A DNA stretch of 64,000 bases from Litoreibacter roseus (GCF_009811795.1 NZ_BLJE01000002.1:806001-870000); one strand, 5' to 3'; counted from the stretch's first letter, positions 19,530-29,263 are shown. Notes: generated by a model from the sequence alone, not told the origin. Made by a program: numbers and translations.

Positions 19530-20372
19530 TTATTCGTCGGGTGCGCTGGTGGTCCGTGTCAAAGCGTCAAAGTCGAATATTTTCGGGTCAAGCAGGTGCG
19601 ATGGGCGCGCATTCATAAGGGCACGAAACATCACCTGTCGGCGTCCGGGCGCGTTCGCTTCCCATCCATCAAGGATCTGCTTGACTTGCTGGCGCTGCAG
19701 GCCGTCTTGGGACCCACACAAGTCACAGGGAATAATTGGGTAGTTCATGGCCTGCGCGAAGCGGGCGCAATCGGCCTCTGCCACATGGGCGAGGGGACGG
19801 TACACGAACAGATCGCCATCTTCATTCAGAAGCTTCGGCGGCATCGTCGCCAACCTGCCGCCGTGGAACAAATTCATCATGAATGTTTCGAGAATATCGT
19901 CGCGATGATGACCCAGAATAACTGCACTGCAGCCTTCCTCGCGCGCGATCCGATACAGATTTCCCCGGCGCAGCCGGGAGCAGAGCGCGCAATAGGTTCG
20001 ACCGGCGGGAACCTTGTCCACGACGATGGAATAGGTGTCTTGATACTCAATCCGATGCGGCACGCCCATCTGTTCGAGAAACGCAGGTAGGACGGTTGCC
20101 GGGAAGTTCGGTTGGCCCTGATCAAGATTGCAGGCCAGTATGTCCACAGGCAGCAACCCGCGCCATTGGAGTTCGTAGAGGACCGCAAGCAATGTGTAGC
20201 TGTCCTTTCCACCGGAAAGGCAAACCAGCCAGCGGGCGTCACGCTCGATCATGCCGTACTGGTCGATGGCTTCGCGCGCATATTTTACAATACGCTTCCG
20301 CAGTTTCTTAAATTCGGTGCTTTTCGGTGCACCGTGAAAGAGTGGGTGGATATCATCCTGATCATCAAGCAT
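19530..20372 (-). CDS. ttcA: tRNA 2-thiocytidine(32) synthetase TtcA
   Basis: 280 aa PP-loop ATPase with an iron-sulfur cluster that thiolates C32 of certain tRNAs. The PP-loop SGGKDS is at 53-58, the first CxxC (TYCALC) at 128-131 and the second (PCDLCG) at 216-219, the TtcA arrangement. ILGHHRDD is also conserved. The frame continues upstream to 20477, but [12 protein letters not shown] from 20372 is the natural start. It overlaps nothing and is divergent from the lipoprotein gene at 20492. Confidence 0.94.
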   Translation of the reverse strand: MLDDQDDIHPLFHGAPKSTEFKKLRKRIVKYAREAIDQYGMIERDARWLVCLSGGKDSYTLLAVLYELQWRGLLPVDILACNLDQGQPNFPATVLPAFLEQMGVPHRIEYQDTYSIVVDKVPAGRTYCALCSRLRRGNLYRIAREEGCSAVILGHHRDDILETFMMNLFHGGRLATMPPKLLNEDGDLFVYRPLAHVAEADCARFAQAMNYPIIPCDLCGSQDGLQRQQVKQILDGWEANAPGRRQVMFRALMNARPSHLLDPKIFDFDALTRTTSAPDE

Positions 20373-20491
20373 GGGGTTCCATAGCCACCTATCCGAGGCC
20401 AGACAACCCGCCGCCAAAGCCGGATGATCGCCTGACAAGATACATCCGAACCGCTGTTCAGAACGTACTCTATCCAAACGGGAGATATCTC

Positions 20492-21016
20492 ATGCGCGCA
20501 ATTTTACTGTTTATGGTTTTGTTTCTGGCAGCGTGCACGGGAAAACCGGGCTTCAACGACGCAAGCCTGAGTGACCGGGAGTTTCAGCTTGAAGAGTTCT
20601 TCGAAGGCGATCTTGTGGCTTACGGCCATTTTCAGGATGTATTGGGCACTGTCCGGCGTCGGTTCGAAGTGAAACTGAACGGCACATGGGATGGCACCAA
20701 TCTGCGGCTTCAGGAAGATTTCGTATATGAAGATGGTGAGACCGAGCGGCGCATCTGGGTTTTCACAAAGACAGGCCCGGACACGTGGGACGGTCGCGCA
20801 GATGGCGTAAAGGGTGTAGCAAAAGGAATTGAGAACGGAGATCGCTTCAACTTCCGGTATACGATTGACCTGCCGGTCGGCGATGGTGAAACCGTGCGGT
20901 TGAGCTTCAACGATTGGCTCTGGCAGGTCAGCGAAGACCGGGTGCTGAACAAGGCCTACGTGAAACGGTTCGGGGTCGATGTCGGTGAATTGATCATCTG
21001 GTTTGAAAAACTCTAG
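20492..21016 (+). CDS. Lipoprotein of the DUF3833 type
   Basis: 174 aa with a lipoprotein signal ending LAAC (Cys15), so it is probably anchored to a membrane from the periplasmic side. The mature part ([17 protein letters not shown] ... FNDWLWQV ... [11 protein letters not shown]) matches my memory of DUF3833, whose function is unknown. The ATG at 20492 follows GGGAG at 20480-20484; the longer upstream frame is not credible. Its last 4 bases overlap the end of the convergent yidD. Confidence 0.8.
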   Translation: MRAILLFMVLFLAACTGKPGFNDASLSDREFQLEEFFEGDLVAYGHFQDVLGTVRRRFEVKLNGTWDGTNLRLQEDFVYEDGETERRIWVFTKTGPDTWDGRADGVKGVAKGIENGDRFNFRYTIDLPVGDGETVRLSFNDWLWQVSEDRVLNKAYVKRFGVDVGELIIWFEKL

Positions 21017-21234
21017 TCTGGCACGTTGTCGATGCCAGAACCGCCCCATGGATGACAGCGGCCTATCCGTCTAACGGTAAGAAGAGACCCCCTAAGTGCT
21101 CCGTGTTTCTCCAGCGCTTCCAGCGCGTAGGCCGAGCATGTGGGGTGGTAGCGGCAATTAAACCCGACCCAAGGCGAGAAGATCAGCCGATAGGCCCGGA
21201 CAGGCGCAGCGATAATATGTGCAGCGGGGCTCAT
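21013..21234 (-). CDS. yidD: Membrane protein insertion efficiency factor YidD
   Basis: 73 aa. YidD is a small amphipathic protein that assists YidC. The signature is complete: [19 protein letters not shown], then [14 protein letters not shown] and [13 protein letters not shown]. Its start overlaps the rnpA stop by 4 nt, the usual rnpA-yidD coupling. Confidence 0.95.
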   Translation of the reverse strand: MSPAAHIIAAPVRAYRLIFSPWVGFNCRYHPTCSAYALEALEKHGALRGSLLTVRRIGRCHPWGGSGIDNVPD

Positions 21235-21632
21235 TGGTGGATCTTACGCAGCGCGCGTGTGATGTCGCCCTTCAAGTCTTCAAACTCCCGCGCGACGGTC
21301 ACCTGAGGCCGGCCAACCAAAACATAGTCCCATCCCGCATGGCCAGCACTTGGCAGGATATCCCGGGCCGCTTCCCGCAAACGGCGCTTGGCGCGGTTTC
21401 GGGTCACGGCATTGCCCAGTTTTTTCGAGCAGGTGAAACCGATCCTAATTGCTGGATCCCCATCATCCCGAGGTCTGGCTTGCAACATCAGTCCTGGTTG
21501 CCCTGCGCGACGCGCCTTCGCAGTATGCAAGAAATCAGCGCGCTTGCGTAAAACATGCAGACAAACGGAAGCCGCCGGTGGTTCTTCAGCAACCGGACTG
21601 TCTTGTCCTGTCACGTCGGCCACCGGCGGCAT
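21231..21632 (-). CDS. rnpA: Ribonuclease P protein component
   Basis: 133 aa basic protein that binds the RNase P RNA for 5' tRNA processing. The RNR motif region is clear ([20 protein letters not shown]), and [11 protein letters not shown] matches the family N-terminus after a short leading extension of about 25 residues. It lies 25 bases downstream of rpmH. Confidence 0.95.
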   Translation of the reverse strand: MPPVADVTGQDSPVAEEPPAASVCLHVLRKRADFLHTAKARRAGQPGLMLQARPRDDGDPAIRIGFTCSKKLGNAVTRNRAKRRLREAARDILPSAGHAGWDYVLVGRPQVTVAREFEDLKGDITRALRKIHQ

Positions 21633-21657
21633 AATTCTGTCTCGGAAAGAGCGGCGC

Positions 21658-21792
21658 TTATGCGCTCAGCGATTTCCGGCCCTTTGCGCGACGCGCGTTC
21701 AGGATTTTACGACCAGCCTTGGTTGCCATGCGCGCGCGAAAGCCGTGGCGACGTTTGCGAACCAGGTTCGAAGGTTGAAATGTACGTTTCAT
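21658..21792 (-). CDS. rpmH: 50S ribosomal protein L34
   Basis: 44 aa: begins [18 protein letters not shown] and continues [19 protein letters not shown] before ending KSLSA, the complete L34 sequence pattern. It is very basic and starts at the ATG read from 21792. It heads the rpmH-rnpA-yidD operon. Confidence 0.98.
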   Translation of the reverse strand: MKRTFQPSNLVRKRRHGFRARMATKAGRKILNARRAKGRKSLSA

Positions 21793-22072
21793 GAGCGAAG
21801 CTCCAGCGGATAGGGCGAGGTTTGGATTCGCCTCAGTTTGTTCGAGACCTGCGTCTTAGACAGGTGACAGCGGCAGGTCAACGGCTGTCGCCCCATTGTT
21901 TTGCAACAAAAATGACCCCTGCGCCTGTCTTTTGTTACGGTTGCCCCACTTAAAGCGAGAAATGCCGCTACGTCCGATCACCTGCTATCAAGCCGTTGTG
22001 AGGCAGGTATCGCAACGCACGTCAAACAGGCAAGACATCAGAACAGAGTTTCTTGAGGCGAAAGGCCATCCC
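21793..22072. other. Divergent spacer between rpmH and the TVP38 gene
   Basis: About 280 bases that must contain the promoters of the rpmH operon (leftward) and the TVP38 gene (rightward). An in-frame extension of the TVP38 frame runs back to 21896 but encodes no membrane-protein-like sequence. I see no clear motif. Confidence 0.4.
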
Positions 22073-22813
22073 ATGACCGAGATCACCGAAGCCGAGCCGC
22101 AGCAAAAGTCGGCCTTTCAAAGGCGGTTGCCGATCATCTTGATCGCGGTTGCGGCCATTTTGGGGTTCATCTTTCTCCGGGACTACTTGAGCTTTCAGAC
22201 GCTCAGCGAAAACCGGGAAGCCTTGATTGCGTTTCGGGATGAAAACTACGTCGTCGCCGTCCTGGCATTCATGGCGATCTACGTCGCCATTGTCGCGTTT
22301 TCTCTGCCCGGAGCTGCCATTGCGACACTGACTGGCGGTTTTCTTTTCGCGACATTCCCCGGGGCGCTGTTCAACGTCGCTGCCGCCACGATCGGGGCCA
22401 CAGCGATTTTTATGGCCGCACGTCTGGGCTTCGGCGAGCGTTTGGCTGCGAAGATGGAAGCTGGTGATGGCATGATCAAACGGATCAAGGACGGCATCGA
22501 TGAAAACCAATGGTCCGTGTTATTTCTGATCCGGCTGGTTCCTGCTGTGCCATTCTTTGTGGCAAATCTCGTCCCGGCACTTGTGGATGTGCCTGTGCGC
22601 CGCTTCGTAATCTCGACCTTTCTAGGGATCATCCCCGGTTCCGTCGTGTACACCTCGGTCGGTGCTGGGTTGGGTGAAGTGTTTGAGCGGGGTGAAACTC
22701 CCAATTTAGGCATCATCTTCGAGCCACATATTCTGTTGCCAATTCTTGGTCTCTGCGCGTTGGCGGCTTTGCCAATTGCTCTGAAAGCGATCCGCGGAAA
22801 AGAAGGACTTTAA
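22073..22813 (+). CDS. TVP38/TMEM64 (DedA-superfamily) membrane protein
   Basis: 246 aa, about six membrane segments. The SNARE-associated/VTT domain block is visible: FSLPGAAIATLTGGFLFA, then RLVPAVPFFVANLVPAL and FLGIIPGSVVYTSVGAGLG. Relatives of the superfamily flip or transport lipids and other small molecules; this member's role is unknown. The ATG at 22073 was chosen because the preceding 59 codons look non-coding. Only 4 bases separate it from the following oxidoreductase gene. Confidence 0.88.
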   Translation: MTEITEAEPQQKSAFQRRLPIILIAVAAILGFIFLRDYLSFQTLSENREALIAFRDENYVVAVLAFMAIYVAIVAFSLPGAAIATLTGGFLFATFPGALFNVAAATIGATAIFMAARLGFGERLAAKMEAGDGMIKRIKDGIDENQWSVLFLIRLVPAVPFFVANLVPALVDVPVRRFVISTFLGIIPGSVVYTSVGAGLGEVFERGETPNLGIIFEPHILLPILGLCALAALPIALKAIRGKEGL

Positions 22814-22817
22814 TCCC

Positions 22818-24236
22818 ATGAAGAAACTCAAGACTGACCTGCTCGTGATCGGCGCAGGATCCGGTGGTCTGTCTGTCGCTGCGGGCGCGGTGCAGATGGG
22901 GGCGGATGTTGTCCTTTTGGAAAAACATAAGATGGGCGGCGACTGCCTGAACTACGGTTGTGTCCCATCCAAGGCGCTGATCGCGGCGGGCAAGCAGGCC
23001 TATACTCTACGACATGGTGCAGACTTTGGCGTGGCGGATGTCGAGCCTGAGATTGATTATGCCGTCGCGAAAGATCACGTCCATCAGGTGATAGAAACTA
23101 TCGCACCCGTTGACAGTCAGGAACGGTTCGAAGGACTTGGTGTCAACGTCATCCGCGAAAGCGGGATTTTCACGGGGCCAGACACCGTTCAAGCGGGCGA
23201 GACCGAAGTGACGGCTCGTCGGATCGTCATAGCAACGGGGTCTGCCCCTTTTATTCCGCCCATTCCCGGTCTTGACGAAGTTCCCTATCTGACGAACGAG
23301 ACCCTTTGGGATCTGCGCGAGCGCCCGGATCATCTGTTGATCATTGGCGGCGGTCCGATCGGCATTGAAATGGCGCAGGCGCATTTACGGCTAGGATCAA
23401 GGGTCACCGTCATCGAGGGCGAAACTGCGATGGGAAAGGATGATCCGGAACTGGCCAAGATCGTTCTGGACCGCTTGCAGGATGAAGGCATGGTTTTAGA
23501 AGAGGGTGCACTCGCTGAGAAAGTGACCGGCAAAGACGGTGAGATCAAAGTCCATGCAAAAGACGGGCGTAGTTTCACCGGATCCCATCTTTTGGTGGCT
23601 GTCGGACGGGCAGCGAATGTCGATGGGTTGGGCTTGAAAGAGGCCGGCATCAAGTATGACCGCAAGGGGATCAAGGTGGACGCAGGTCTGCGGACGACAA
23701 ACCGGCGCGTCTACGCAATCGGGGATGTGGCAGGTCAGCTGCAATTCACGCATGTTGCCGGGTACCATGCGGGCGTCGTGATCCGATCGATACTTTTTGG
23801 TCTGCCAGCAAAGGCGAAACAGAACCATATTCCGTGGGCAACCTACACCGACCCCGAGCTTGCGCAGGTCGGCTTGACAGAAGCGCAGGCCAAGAAAGAG
23901 CACGGTATAAACATGGAAGTGGCGCGCTTTGAATTTCAAGAAAACGATCGGGCCATCGCGGAACGTAAGACCACCGGTCTGATCAAGGTGATGGTTGTCA
24001 AAGGTCGTCCCGTCGGTGCGTCTATCGTAGGTGCTGGGGCGGGTGATCTTATCGGCGTCTGGGCACTGGCCATCGCAAGCAATCTTAAGATGAGCCAGAT
24101 TTCTGGGATGGTTGCCCCCTATCCCACGCTTGGCGAGGTTAACAAAAGGGCCGCCGGTGCCTATTTCTCGCCAAGGCTGTTCGAAAGCGATATGGTCAAG
24201 CGCGTGGTGGGCTTCGTTCAAAAATATCTGCCCTAA
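22818..24236 (+). CDS. FAD-dependent pyridine-nucleotide disulfide oxidoreductase
   Basis: 472 aa. FAD-binding GAGSGG (12-17) and the redox-active cysteine pair GGDCLNYGCVP (Cys43, Cys48) put it with mercuric reductase and dihydrolipoamide dehydrogenase. A second Rossmann motif IIGGGPIGIE binds NAD(P)H. It lacks the N-terminal HMA domain and the C-terminal cysteine pair of MerA, and the usual His before the C-terminal Glu is a Tyr (PYPTLGE), so mercury reduction is unlikely. It is paired with the TVP38 gene, an association seen in many bacteria; the substrate is unknown. Confidence 0.87.
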   Translation: MKKLKTDLLVIGAGSGGLSVAAGAVQMGADVVLLEKHKMGGDCLNYGCVPSKALIAAGKQAYTLRHGADFGVADVEPEIDYAVAKDHVHQVIETIAPVDSQERFEGLGVNVIRESGIFTGPDTVQAGETEVTARRIVIATGSAPFIPPIPGLDEVPYLTNETLWDLRERPDHLLIIGGGPIGIEMAQAHLRLGSRVTVIEGETAMGKDDPELAKIVLDRLQDEGMVLEEGALAEKVTGKDGEIKVHAKDGRSFTGSHLLVAVGRAANVDGLGLKEAGIKYDRKGIKVDAGLRTTNRRVYAIGDVAGQLQFTHVAGYHAGVVIRSILFGLPAKAKQNHIPWATYTDPELAQVGLTEAQAKKEHGINMEVARFEFQENDRAIAERKTTGLIKVMVVKGRPVGASIVGAGAGDLIGVWALAIASNLKMSQISGMVAPYPTLGEVNKRAAGAYFSPRLFESDMVKRVVGFVQKYLP

Positions 24237-24266
24237 CAAAGTGATAGCGTTGTCGGGAGGCCAGAT

Positions 24267-25670
24267 TTGATCAACTCGCTGTCAGGACGGTTTCTGATTT
24301 TATCGGTCATCTTCGTGATGCTCGCCGAAATCCTGATCTTTGTGCCGTCCATCGCACGGTTTCGGGAAGAGTACCTGATCTCGCGTCTCGAAAAGGCGCA
24401 GATTGCATCTCTTTCCGTTTTGGCGTCGCAGGACCAGCGTGTCTCGTCCGCGCTGGCACAAGAGCTTCTGGACAATGCCGGAGTTTACAATGTCGTGCTT
24501 CGGCGGGACGCCGTCAGCCAACTGGTTCTCTCCTCCCCCGTGCCCGGGCCCATCACGACAGAGGTCAACCTGCGCGACCCGTCCGCATTTTACTTGATCC
24601 AAGGCGCGCTTCAGCAATTGCTCTCTCCGGCAGAAGGGGTGATCCGGGTAATGGGGTCGCCGACAAACGAAGCGGGCATGACTATCGACGTGGCGATGCC
24701 GCAGGCGCCCTTAAGGGCGGCCATGGTCGACTACGGATTACGTATTCTGGCGCTCTCTCTTGTTATCTCGGTGATCTCTGCCTGCCTGCTGTTTTTGGCA
24801 GTTCGAAGTTTCATGGTGCGGCCAATCAAGCGGGTTGTGCATCACATGCAATCCTACGCGTCGGCCCCGGAGGACGCCCGCCGGATCATCATGCCGAAGG
24901 GCCGGATTAAAGAGCTTCGTCGTGCAGAAGAGGCGTTGGCAGAGCTTCAGACCCAGTTGACGGGGTCGCTTCGTCAGAAAGAGCGGTTGGCACAGCTTGG
25001 AAGCGCTGTTGCCAAAATCAGCCATGACCTGCGCAACATCCTCACCACAGCAACGCTGCTGGCCGACCGTATGGAGCGCAGCGAAGACCCGGCCGTCAAA
25101 CGTTCTGCTCCCAAATTGGTTAATTCGCTCTCGCGAGCCGTCAATCTTTGCGAAAGTACATTGGCGTTCGGACGTGCTGAGGAAGCGCCGCCCACACTGA
25201 CCATGGTCCGGCTAACAAGCCTAGTGGAAGATGTCTTGGAAAGCGAACGATTGGCATCGTCAGACCTGGTCAGCTTTCACTCCGAAGTCCCAATCGGAAT
25301 GGTCATGCGTGCAGATCAGGAGCAGGTGTTTCGGATCCTCGGAAACCTCGTACGCAACGCCCGGCAGGCCATTGAGGCCACGGGAAAGCCCGGTGAGATC
25401 ACAATCAGAGCCGAGGAGGATGACAGTTGGTGGAAGATCCATGTCTGCGACACCGGACCGGGCCTACCCCCAAAGGCGCAAGAAAATTTATTCACAGCCT
25501 TCGAAGGGGGCGTTCGCAAAGGGGGTACGGGTTTGGGCCTTGTGATCGCCGCAGATCTGGTGCGCGGGCACGGGGGAGAGCTCAATCTTCTTGAAACAAG
25601 CGAAGAGGGGACATCTTTCACGATGTCGCTGCCCAAGGAAATCGCTCTTTTCGATCAGGCGGCACAGTAG
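24267..25670 (+). CDS. Orphan sensor histidine kinase
   Basis: 467 aa membrane kinase: TM1 about 8-28, an extracytoplasmic sensor of ~130 residues, TM2 about 158-180, a HAMP linker (181-235) with coiled-coil character, a HisKA box with His253 (AKISHDLRNI) and an HATPase_c domain with NLVRNARQAIEA (N box), DTGPGLPP (G1) and GGTGLGL (G2). No response regulator is encoded nearby. The start is the ATG at 24267, preceded by GGGAGG. Confidence 0.9.
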   Translation: MINSLSGRFLILSVIFVMLAEILIFVPSIARFREEYLISRLEKAQIASLSVLASQDQRVSSALAQELLDNAGVYNVVLRRDAVSQLVLSSPVPGPITTEVNLRDPSAFYLIQGALQQLLSPAEGVIRVMGSPTNEAGMTIDVAMPQAPLRAAMVDYGLRILALSLVISVISACLLFLAVRSFMVRPIKRVVHHMQSYASAPEDARRIIMPKGRIKELRRAEEALAELQTQLTGSLRQKERLAQLGSAVAKISHDLRNILTTATLLADRMERSEDPAVKRSAPKLVNSLSRAVNLCESTLAFGRAEEAPPTLTMVRLTSLVEDVLESERLASSDLVSFHSEVPIGMVMRADQEQVFRILGNLVRNARQAIEATGKPGEITIRAEEDDSWWKIHVCDTGPGLPPKAQENLFTAFEGGVRKGGTGLGLVIAADLVRGHGGELNLLETSEEGTSFTMSLPKEIALFDQAAQ

Positions 25671-25732
25671 GGCACCCTCGTGGTTTTGCTCTTGCAAAGC
25701 CCAAGCCGCAGCGCTACATCCGCCACACCCGC

Positions 25733-25809
25733 GCGCTGGTAGCTCAGTTGGATAGAGTACTTGACTACGAATCAAGGGGTCGGGGGTTCGAATCCTCCCC
25801 AGCGCGCCA
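25733..25809 (+). tRNA. tRNA-Arg (anticodon ACG)
   Basis: 77 nt cloverleaf. Acceptor GCGCTGG (25733-25739) pairs with CCAGCGC (25799-25805), discriminator G, CCA encoded (25807-25809). The anticodon arm CTTGA-CTACGAA-TCAAG gives anticodon ACG, and the T loop is TTCGAAT. It sits at the border between dense core genes and the accessory stretch downstream, a common integration site. Confidence 0.95.
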
Positions 25810-26768
25810 TTTAGTTTTTTGTCGAACGCAGATGTAAGTTGCTTTTTTGAGCACAAATTTGCCTGTTCATTGAGAATTTCCAGCTCTTGTCGGCGTTGGT
25901 GGTCAAATCAGTTGTCTAACGGCTCGGAGGCAAGACGCTGTATCGGTTGAGCTTCGTTGGCACGAACGGTCCAAAGCTGCCGTTCACTCGACTCAATCGC
26001 CGCTGCAGTGCGGCCCGTCAGACCGGACTTTCGCTGCAGGTGCAAATCTTCGATGCCTTAGAAGTCAACAATGCGGGGCGAAGCTGAGCTTTTCGCTACG
26101 ACCGGTGTGAGAGAACCACTCAGGCACTTTGTAACGCTCTAGGGCAGCCCGCCTTTTTGCGATAAGAAAACTCAGCCTTAACCCATGAACTTCTTGCGTT
26201 GCGAGTTCCTATGGATTCTAATGGTAGCGAGCAGTTCAGACTGGCGCAGCGAATTTTCAACTGAGATTTTTGGGGGCATCATGGCGGAGGACTTCGTCCC
26301 GTTAACGATTCAACAGTATTCGAAGGATGCACTGGCGACTCCTATCTTCTTCATAGTCGAACTTATGCACGTGATTTTTGCACGCAAGCAGACTGTCAGA
26401 GAATTTGCGGCGAAGGTCTCAAACGAGCCCACAGCAGAAGTCTTGAATTTGTGCTGCGCGCGCACGCAGCGTAAAAAACTTGTGCACTCGCGCAGAGTGC
26501 TTTGCCGCGAAGCAGCGGCCTAACCAAACATCTGAGCAGCGCGCGGCGAAGAATCTGAAGCTAATAATCATGTTGCGGACTAGTGAGAGGATCCGCCCGG
26601 TGAAACTACGTCTATTTTTCGCACCTTAATGCAATGCAAATGCCAGAGATAGTGAAACAGCTTTCGAGTACAAGTGTGCCGCTGAGACAAAGTGTTGGAC
26701 TTCTCTAACAAGCCAAAGCAGCGCTTTTCACGGCATTGCGAACTCGAGTCACCGGTTTGAAATCTTGG
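25810..26768. other. Gene-poor stretch downstream of tRNA-Arg
   Basis: About 960 bases without a convincing gene. The best frame is 26185-26523 (112 codons, or 80 from the ATG at 26281, which has GGGGG five bases before it), but its sequence matches nothing I know and its C-terminal part is arginine- and cysteine-rich noise. No integrase, inverted-repeat pair or copy of the tRNA 3' end was seen. Confidence 0.5.
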
Positions 26769-27608
26769 TCACTTTGTCCTAAATGCCGAAGGGGTAAGCC
26801 CAGTCAGCGATTTCACGGCGGCACCCATTCCGCTTTGATCGGAAAAACCGCACTTTTCTGCGATGACTGCGAGCGACAGAGTTGAGTAGCGGATTAGCTC
26901 CACGGCTTTTTCCGCTCTGCGCGTTTGAATCCATCGGTATGGTGGTTCTCCGACAACTTCGCTGAAACACCGGGAGAAATGCCACGGGCTCATGCAAGCA
27001 ACATCGGCCAATTTTGTGACAGTCAACGGTTTGTGGATATAGGTCTCCGCGTACTCGATTGCTCTTGCAATCCGGTCATCGGTGCCTGCGACGGACACCG
27101 ATGTTGAAAAGCCGTTCACGGATTTCTCAAATGCAAGTCCAACGATCAGAAGGCTCAGACCTTCGGCGACCAGCGGGTTGATGCTGGGGCCGCGCAGGTG
27201 TTGTCTGAGCGTGCGCGCAAATGCGGCGGCTTGGGCCTCGGGCGTGCACATGACCGGCTCCAACGCGCCCATCTGGTCCGTTAAGGCTTCCGTGACAAGG
27301 CATTTGAGACGCTCTGGGTCAATCTCTATGGCGACCCCCCAACCCGTGTTTTCCGCCGAAAGACGAAAATCAGTACCAGCGGGATACAGGGCGAAGGTGT
27401 CCTGCTCGCAAATGTTCTCTCGCGCGCGGTCGGAATTCACCTCCTGCACCGACGCGCCTTGCTCGATGTTGACATAGAGCAGATGTTTATGCGGAACGAG
27501 GTGCATCCGCACTGGACCAGGCGGGATAGCCTGCACGGCCAGCGCCTCGGTCTGCACACCGAAAGGCGAGCCGGGTAGCGCAGTCAGACGCGTACTAAGA
27601 GCGGGCAT
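26769..27608 (-). CDS. AraC-family transcriptional regulator
   Basis: 279 aa. The N-terminal ~170 residues form a ligand/cupin-like half and the C-terminal ~100 residues form the two-helix-turn-helix AraC domain (KPLTVTKLADVACMSPWHF then IAEKCGFSDQSGMGAAVKSLTGLTPSAFR). A strong AGGAGG lies four bases before the ATG. It is divergent from the Tat-SDR gene at 27850, which it probably controls. Confidence 0.92.
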   Translation of the reverse strand: MPALSTRLTALPGSPFGVQTEALAVQAIPPGPVRMHLVPHKHLLYVNIEQGASVQEVNSDRARENICEQDTFALYPAGTDFRLSAENTGWGVAIEIDPERLKCLVTEALTDQMGALEPVMCTPEAQAAAFARTLRQHLRGPSINPLVAEGLSLLIVGLAFEKSVNGFSTSVSVAGTDDRIARAIEYAETYIHKPLTVTKLADVACMSPWHFSRCFSEVVGEPPYRWIQTRRAEKAVELIRYSTLSLAVIAEKCGFSDQSGMGAAVKSLTGLTPSAFRTK

Positions 27609-27849
27609 TTGGCCTCCTGGTCGCAGTCAAAGCTGATCTTTCGTTCAACAGCCTAGCCCCCAAACCAGCCTTTCAGACAGTAGTTTCCGCATTCAGCAGC
27701 AAAGATCACCCAAACAATAGCACGTATCGCGGATGCCCACGCGATCTTTCCAACCCATCCTTCTGGAAGGCGCACCTCGCCAGGCTTGCATCGGTCGTCA
27801 AATGATCGACGCAAAACCGTTCTGCACACTAAGCCAGAAAGGAATTCTG

Positions 27850-28734
27850 ATGTCTGATGACATGAACCCCTCCCGCCGCACGCTCCTTACCGGAGGAGCC
27901 GCTGTCGCCGCCACGATGGCAGCATCCGCTGCCGCCGCGAACAGCATGGACCCGGTCGAGGCCCCGTCGGCGGTCAATCCCGATGGCCGTTTCGCAGGCA
28001 AGGTCATTGCAGTCACTGGTGGCAATTCCGGGATCGGCGCCGCGACCGTGCGGGCCTTTGCCATGGAAGGCGGTCAGGTGGTCTTTGGCGCGCGGCGTGA
28101 TGAGCTCGGGCGTCAGGTCGAGGCAGAAATCCGTGAAGCGGGTGGCGATGTGACTTGGGTGCAAACGGACGTTCGGGACCCGGCTCAGGTCGAACGCTTC
28201 GTCAATGCGACAACGGACACTTATGGCCGTCTGGATGTCCTTTTCAACAATGCCGGGATCTTCATGACACCGGCCTTGATCGAGGACATTGCCATCGAAA
28301 ACTTTGACGACATGATGTTGACCAATGCAAACGGCGTCTTCTACGGCATGAAGTACGCCATCCCCGTCATGAAGGCGCAGGGCAACGGTGTCATTGTCAA
28401 CATGGCGTCGGTCGCAGCGCATCGCGGGTTTCCCAACACCGCGCACTACAACGCCTCGAAGCATGCCGTTCTGGGCCTGACCCGCGCCGGCGCGCAACTC
28501 GCAAAGGACAACATCCGCGTCACTTCCATTTCTCCGCTCGCCGTGGATACTCCCATGCTGGAAGAGAGTTTCGAGTTTCAGGGCCTGACCTACGAGGGCA
28601 TGGCGGATTTCTTTGTGACACCACGGATCATGGATCCGAACGAGATGGCCGAGGGCATCCTGTTTCTCGCCTCCGATGCTGCCACCGCTTTCAACGGCAT
28701 GGACTTCGACGCCACCGGTGGTCAGCTCGCCTGA
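27850..28734 (+). CDS. Tat-exported short-chain dehydrogenase/reductase
   Basis: 294 aa. The N-terminus is a twin-arginine signal (SRRTLLTGG, Arg9-Arg10, then an alanine-rich hydrophobic stretch to about residue 30), so a folded, cofactor-loaded enzyme would be exported. The rest is a classical SDR with TGGNSGIG (56-63), NNAG and catalytic YNASK. Export is unusual for this cytosolic family. AAGGA precedes the ATG at 27850; the frame further upstream is not needed. A SnoaL-like exported protein follows 22 bases later. Confidence 0.87.
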   Translation: MSDDMNPSRRTLLTGGAAVAATMAASAAAANSMDPVEAPSAVNPDGRFAGKVIAVTGGNSGIGAATVRAFAMEGGQVVFGARRDELGRQVEAEIREAGGDVTWVQTDVRDPAQVERFVNATTDTYGRLDVLFNNAGIFMTPALIEDIAIENFDDMMLTNANGVFYGMKYAIPVMKAQGNGVIVNMASVAAHRGFPNTAHYNASKHAVLGLTRAGAQLAKDNIRVTSISPLAVDTPMLEESFEFQGLTYEGMADFFVTPRIMDPNEMAEGILFLASDAATAFNGMDFDATGGQLA

Positions 28735-28756
28735 GGCGGTTCACAAGGAGAACATC

Positions 28757-29263
28757 ATGAAACACACATTTCTTTCGACGCTCGCAGCGGCAACACTTAT
28801 CGGAGGCGGCGCCATGGCAGACCCTACCGAGATCACACGATCAATCACGGACATCGCTGCGGGGGCTGATCGTGGCGATTGGGACCGCGTCCGAAGCGCA
28901 TTCGCCGAAACGGTGACGACCGACTACACAAGCCTATGGGGCGGAGACCCCGCAACGCAGTCTGCCGATGAACTGGTTGGCGGCTGGTCGACCTTCCTGC
29001 CCGGCTTCGACAACACGCACCACATGGTGACGAACCACACGATCACACCCGTCGGCGAAGCCTTCGCGATCGCAGAAGCGGATTTCACCGCAACCCATCG
29101 GATCGACGATGATCTTTGGACGCTCGGCGGGCGCTACGCCTACGAGCTGGAACAGTCCGGCGATCGTTGGCTTGTGACGTCGATGACCATGACCGCACTT
29201 TGGGAAACCGGAGATCGTGGATTGGTCGGTATTGCCGGCGAACGTGCAGGCCAGGCCAACTAA
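28757..29263 (+). CDS. Exported SnoaL/NTF2-like protein
   Basis: 168 aa with a Sec signal peptide (MKHTFLSTLAAATLIGGGAMA, cleavage near residue 21). The mature domain has the NTF2/SnoaL pattern (DIAAGADRGDWDRVRSAFAE ... FLPGFDNTHHMVTNHTI ... GGRYAYELEQSGDRWLVTSM). The fold covers small-molecule isomerases, cyclases and binding proteins. AAGGAG at 28745-28750 sets the start. Cotranscribed with the exported SDR, it may act on the same periplasmic substrate. Confidence 0.8.
   Translation: MKHTFLSTLAAATLIGGGAMADPTEITRSITDIAAGADRGDWDRVRSAFAETVTTDYTSLWGGDPATQSADELVGGWSTFLPGFDNTHHMVTNHTITPVGEAFAIAEADFTATHRIDDDLWTLGGRYAYELEQSGDRWLVTSMTMTALWETGDRGLVGIAGERAGQAN

Noticed and set aside
22818-24236. Mercuric reductase (merA)
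   Set aside because: The redox pair fits, but the HMA domain, C-terminal Cys pair and any other mer gene are absent.
26185-26523. 112-codon frame as a gene
   Set aside because: No family, C-terminal half looks random, and no neighbour suggests a role; kept only in the gap description.
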